6,817 nt of DNA from Desulfobacteraceae bacterium (GTDB lineage Bacteria > Desulfobacterota > Desulfobacteria > Desulfobacterales > Desulfosalsimonadaceae): positions 1 through 6,817 of the forward strand of contig JAGGYV010000168.1 of NCBI GenBank assembly GCA_021162325.1, read 5' to 3'. The notes below the pieces were generated by a model. It did no database searches, was not told where the DNA came from, and was given only the letters and a program-made list of their open reading frames with translations. The first letter of the stretch is position 1; the number at the start of each line of letters is the position of its first letter. This document shows, one piece after another, positions 5,408 through 6,817 of this stretch. The position numbers were made by a program, and so were the translations under genes.

Positions 5408-5427
5408 TTGATGGCGTCGTAAAAAGT
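5408..5427 (+). repeat. Solitary end of the dispersed GGCTTCGTAAAAAGTC repeat
   Basis: TTGATGGCGTCGTAAAAAGT differs at a single base from the left terminus of the repeat at 3338. No interior and no matching right end follow within the next several hundred bases. It is either a solo remnant or a shared end sequence; it sits 30 bases beyond the last trace of the IS1182 transposase. Confidence 0.6.
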
Positions 5428-5456
5428 AAAAGTAGCTCAAGCTGTGATTATGATTT

Positions 5457-5585
5457 TTACACATAATTTGCCGCGTACTGATTCATAAAATTTTTAAGAT
5501 GACGCATTATCGTCACAAAATGCTCTTTGATAATGAAAACAATGTGATTTAAGTCGACACAGGTACGCTTTTGATCATTCTGATC
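5457..5585 (-). pseudogene. Possible C-terminal tail of the IS1182 transposase
   Basis: Directly after the transposase stop, a different minus-strand frame stays open for 42 codons and ends NYV-stop. It contains DLNHIVFIIKEHFVTIMRHL, a hydrophobic then basic stretch resembling, from memory, the variable tail (xIFKEHFxxI) at the very end of many IS1182-family transposases. If so, the part between the end of the main fragment and this tail was deleted, and the TGATCATTCTGATCA sequence at 5573-5587 marks the junction. Low confidence: the open frame may be chance. Confidence 0.35.
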
Positions 5586-6152
5586 AGGGTTTGCAATCAT
5601 CTAAGGCAAAGCCGATGCTGGCTCTTTTTTTATTTCTGATTTTTGCAGGGGCATTGCCCCGGGGGCAGGCAACAATTTCACCCTTTTCAGAAAATTGAAA
5701 ATCAGCAAGACTCAGCTTGTCTTTTGCGCAAGCGCCCATTGTTGGCGCAATCAGTTCTACGTCATGTTCTTTAGCGAGTTCACAGTTGTTATCACTGCCG
5801 TAAAGGGCGTCGGCGATGAGTTCTTCAGGCTTCAAATTCTGATTTTTTGCTGATTCGATGGCCGGGATAAGTGCATTCGCATCGCTGGTATGAGCTGGTT
5901 CAACTTCAACATGTGTTATCAGGTTAAGGGAAGCCTCTTTTTGTTCTTTATCATCGGTCAGATTGCAGTGTTCTTCCAGAACCCTTTCAAACAACTTGTA
6001 ACTGTACATGGCCGTCACTTCGCGGGAGCCCTTAAACTGCTGTACCAGGTTAAACAAATCCTTGCTGACTTCTGTGAGTGTTTTTCTCGATTCAGACGGC
6101 TTGACTTTGGAAAAGCAACCCAGATCATTTTTAGAAAGATATTTATCGACAA

Positions 6153-6280
6153 TTTGGCTTTGATCATCGTTTCGGCCATCCTGTAGGGGTAAGCCCCTGT
6201 GCTTACCCTGATCATAGGGAAACCACAGGGGGTTGTGCCCCTACAAAAACCGGATATTGGCCGAAACGATGATCAAGGCC
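6153..6280. mobile_element. MITE-like palindromic element inserted in the IS1182 transposase
   Basis: Its outer arms are TTGATCATCGTTTCGGCCA (6160-6178) and the exact reverse complement TGGCCGAAACGATGATCAA (6258-6276), extended by imperfect TTTGGC/GGCC ends. CGACAA flanks it on both sides (6147-6152 and 6280-6285), consistent with a 5-6 bp target duplication. Deleting the element plus one flank copy fuses the transposase codons as K-K-V-V-D-K-Y-L-S, restoring a family-like sequence in frame; the net insertion of 133 bases breaks the frame. It encodes no protein and would need a transposase supplied in trans. Confidence 0.85.
6182..6245. repeat. Inner TGTAGGGG...CCCCTACA palindrome with hairpin arms
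   Basis: Terminal TGTAGGGG (6182-6189) pairs with CCCCTACA (6238-6245). Each half is itself foldable: GGGTAAGC/GCTTACCC around CCCTGT on the left, and AACC/GGTT around ACAGGG on the right, with GATC at the centre. Palindromes starting TGTAGGGG are widespread dispersed repeats in bacteria. Here it is nested between the outer arms of the larger element, so it is either part of that element or a later insertion into its loop. Confidence 0.8.
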
Positions 6281-6817
6281 GACAACCTTTTTATCGATGG
6301 TATCGAATTGATCTGGATGGCCCCGTTTCAAATTTGTTAAAAAATTATGAATGCTTTCTGAAAAAATGCCGATGCGGCCCAGTCTCCGCATATTTGATTT
6401 GATATGGACGGAATCAATTCGCTGCTTATCGGTATTAACGTTAAAAACCTGGGCCAGTTTATCTGTGCAGGACTTAAAAATATCGTCATCGAGATTATTT
6501 TGCACAACAATATTTCGATTGTTCCATAATGTTTTTTCTGAAAGGTATTTAGCCGAGTCTGATTCTTCAGTAATATTGAGCGCATAATGCCATTGAATGT
6601 TAAAGGCATACTGCTGTACTGTTTCTACATCGGTGAGGTCAAATTGCTGCTGAAGAATAAGGGCGCCGATTGCTGAATAGAGTTCTTTGGTTGGTCTGCC
6701 CATAGCTTCATCAAAATGTGCGGCAATCTTATCAATAGGGATTGAAGACAATATTTGCTTACGGAATAGACCCGTCCATCCGTTATCGAGCATTTTGCGT
6801 CTTTTGGGAGTGAGAAA

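Larger units (their letters stand above)
5584..6817 (-). pseudogene. IS1182-family transposase, disrupted (insertion, internal deletion, 3' truncation; runs off window)
   Basis: The N-terminal part (6286-6817, open past the right edge) reads FLTPKRRKMLDNGWTGLFRK, then MGRPTKELYSAIGALILQQ, AFNIQWHYALNI and RIDSVHIKSNMRRLGRIG, holding the first catalytic Asp at 6413-6415. The frame is then broken by a palindromic insertion (about 6153-6280). Beyond it, from 6152 down, it resumes VDKYLSKNDLGCFSKVKPSE, VTAMYSYKLFERVLEEHCNL, THVEVEPAHTSDANALIPA and ADALYGSDNN (second Asp), then CPRGNAP and ends D-D-C-K-P-stop at 5584. Relative to family members, the segment between EEHCNLTDDKE and SLNLITHVE, normally carrying the SDPDAxYxGHKGQGYQ block of about 45-60 residues, is missing in frame. 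The C-terminal third with the catalytic Glu region is also gone. Three independent lesions make it certainly inactive. Confidence 0.93.

Noticed and set aside
5225..5422. 65-codon plus-strand ORF between the toxin-antitoxin operon and the IS remnant
   Set aside because: It runs antisense through the antitoxin start and its promoter/operator and ends in a repeat terminus; it has no Shine-Dalgarno.
6147..6285. Palindromic stretch considered as a CRISPR unit, tRNA or attachment site
   Set aside because: There is only one unit with no spacers, no tRNA cloverleaf or CCA end, and the inverted (not direct) symmetry with flanking short duplications fits a MITE-like insertion.
6015..6402. Several short ORFs on both strands spanning the palindromic insertion
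   Set aside because: They are read-throughs of the inverted repeats joined to out-of-frame transposase sequence; the repaired transposase frame accounts for the DNA.

Overview
The window looks like a piece of a Gram-negative, anaerobic deltaproteobacterial (Desulfobacterota, probably Desulfobacterales) chromosome. Three things suggest this: two Kdo/lipopolysaccharide genes (hence an outer membrane), the tail of a small multihaem cytochrome with CxxCH motifs, and several dispersed palindromic repeats of a kind I associate with sulfate reducers. The taxonomic call is inference from gene content and repeat style, not a database match.

Left part (1-3330): a decayed cytochrome c remnant on the minus strand, then three genes on the plus strand: waaA (Kdo transferase), kdsB (CMP-Kdo synthetase) and a small membrane methyltransferase of the isoprenylcysteine/phospholipid methyltransferase type. 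KdsB activates Kdo as CMP-Kdo and WaaA transfers it to lipid A, so the first two genes are consecutive steps of one pathway. They are separated by 192 bp, mostly a dispersed repeat ending 15 bases before the kdsB start. A second, better preserved copy in opposite orientation lies just after the methyltransferase, so kdsB and the methyltransferase sit between two inverted repeat copies.

Right part (3511-6817): all genes are on the minus strand and the DNA is visibly more AT-rich and more accessory in character. In transcription order (right to left) it holds a wrecked IS1182-family transposase running off the right edge, an intact Phd/VapBC-type toxin-antitoxin pair with a GTG-started toxin directly abutting the antitoxin stop, a frameshifted remnant of a second antitoxin (addiction-module component family), and an intact YrbL-like kinase-fold gene.

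The most informative structure is inside the transposase: a 127-128 bp nested palindromic element with long terminal inverted repeats, flanked by a CGACAA direct repeat. Removing it with one repeat copy restores the transposase frame exactly. The same transposase also has an in-frame internal deletion and has lost its C-terminal catalytic region. I found no clearly new multi-gene system; the window reads as an ordinary LPS locus beside a small graveyard of mobile and addiction elements.
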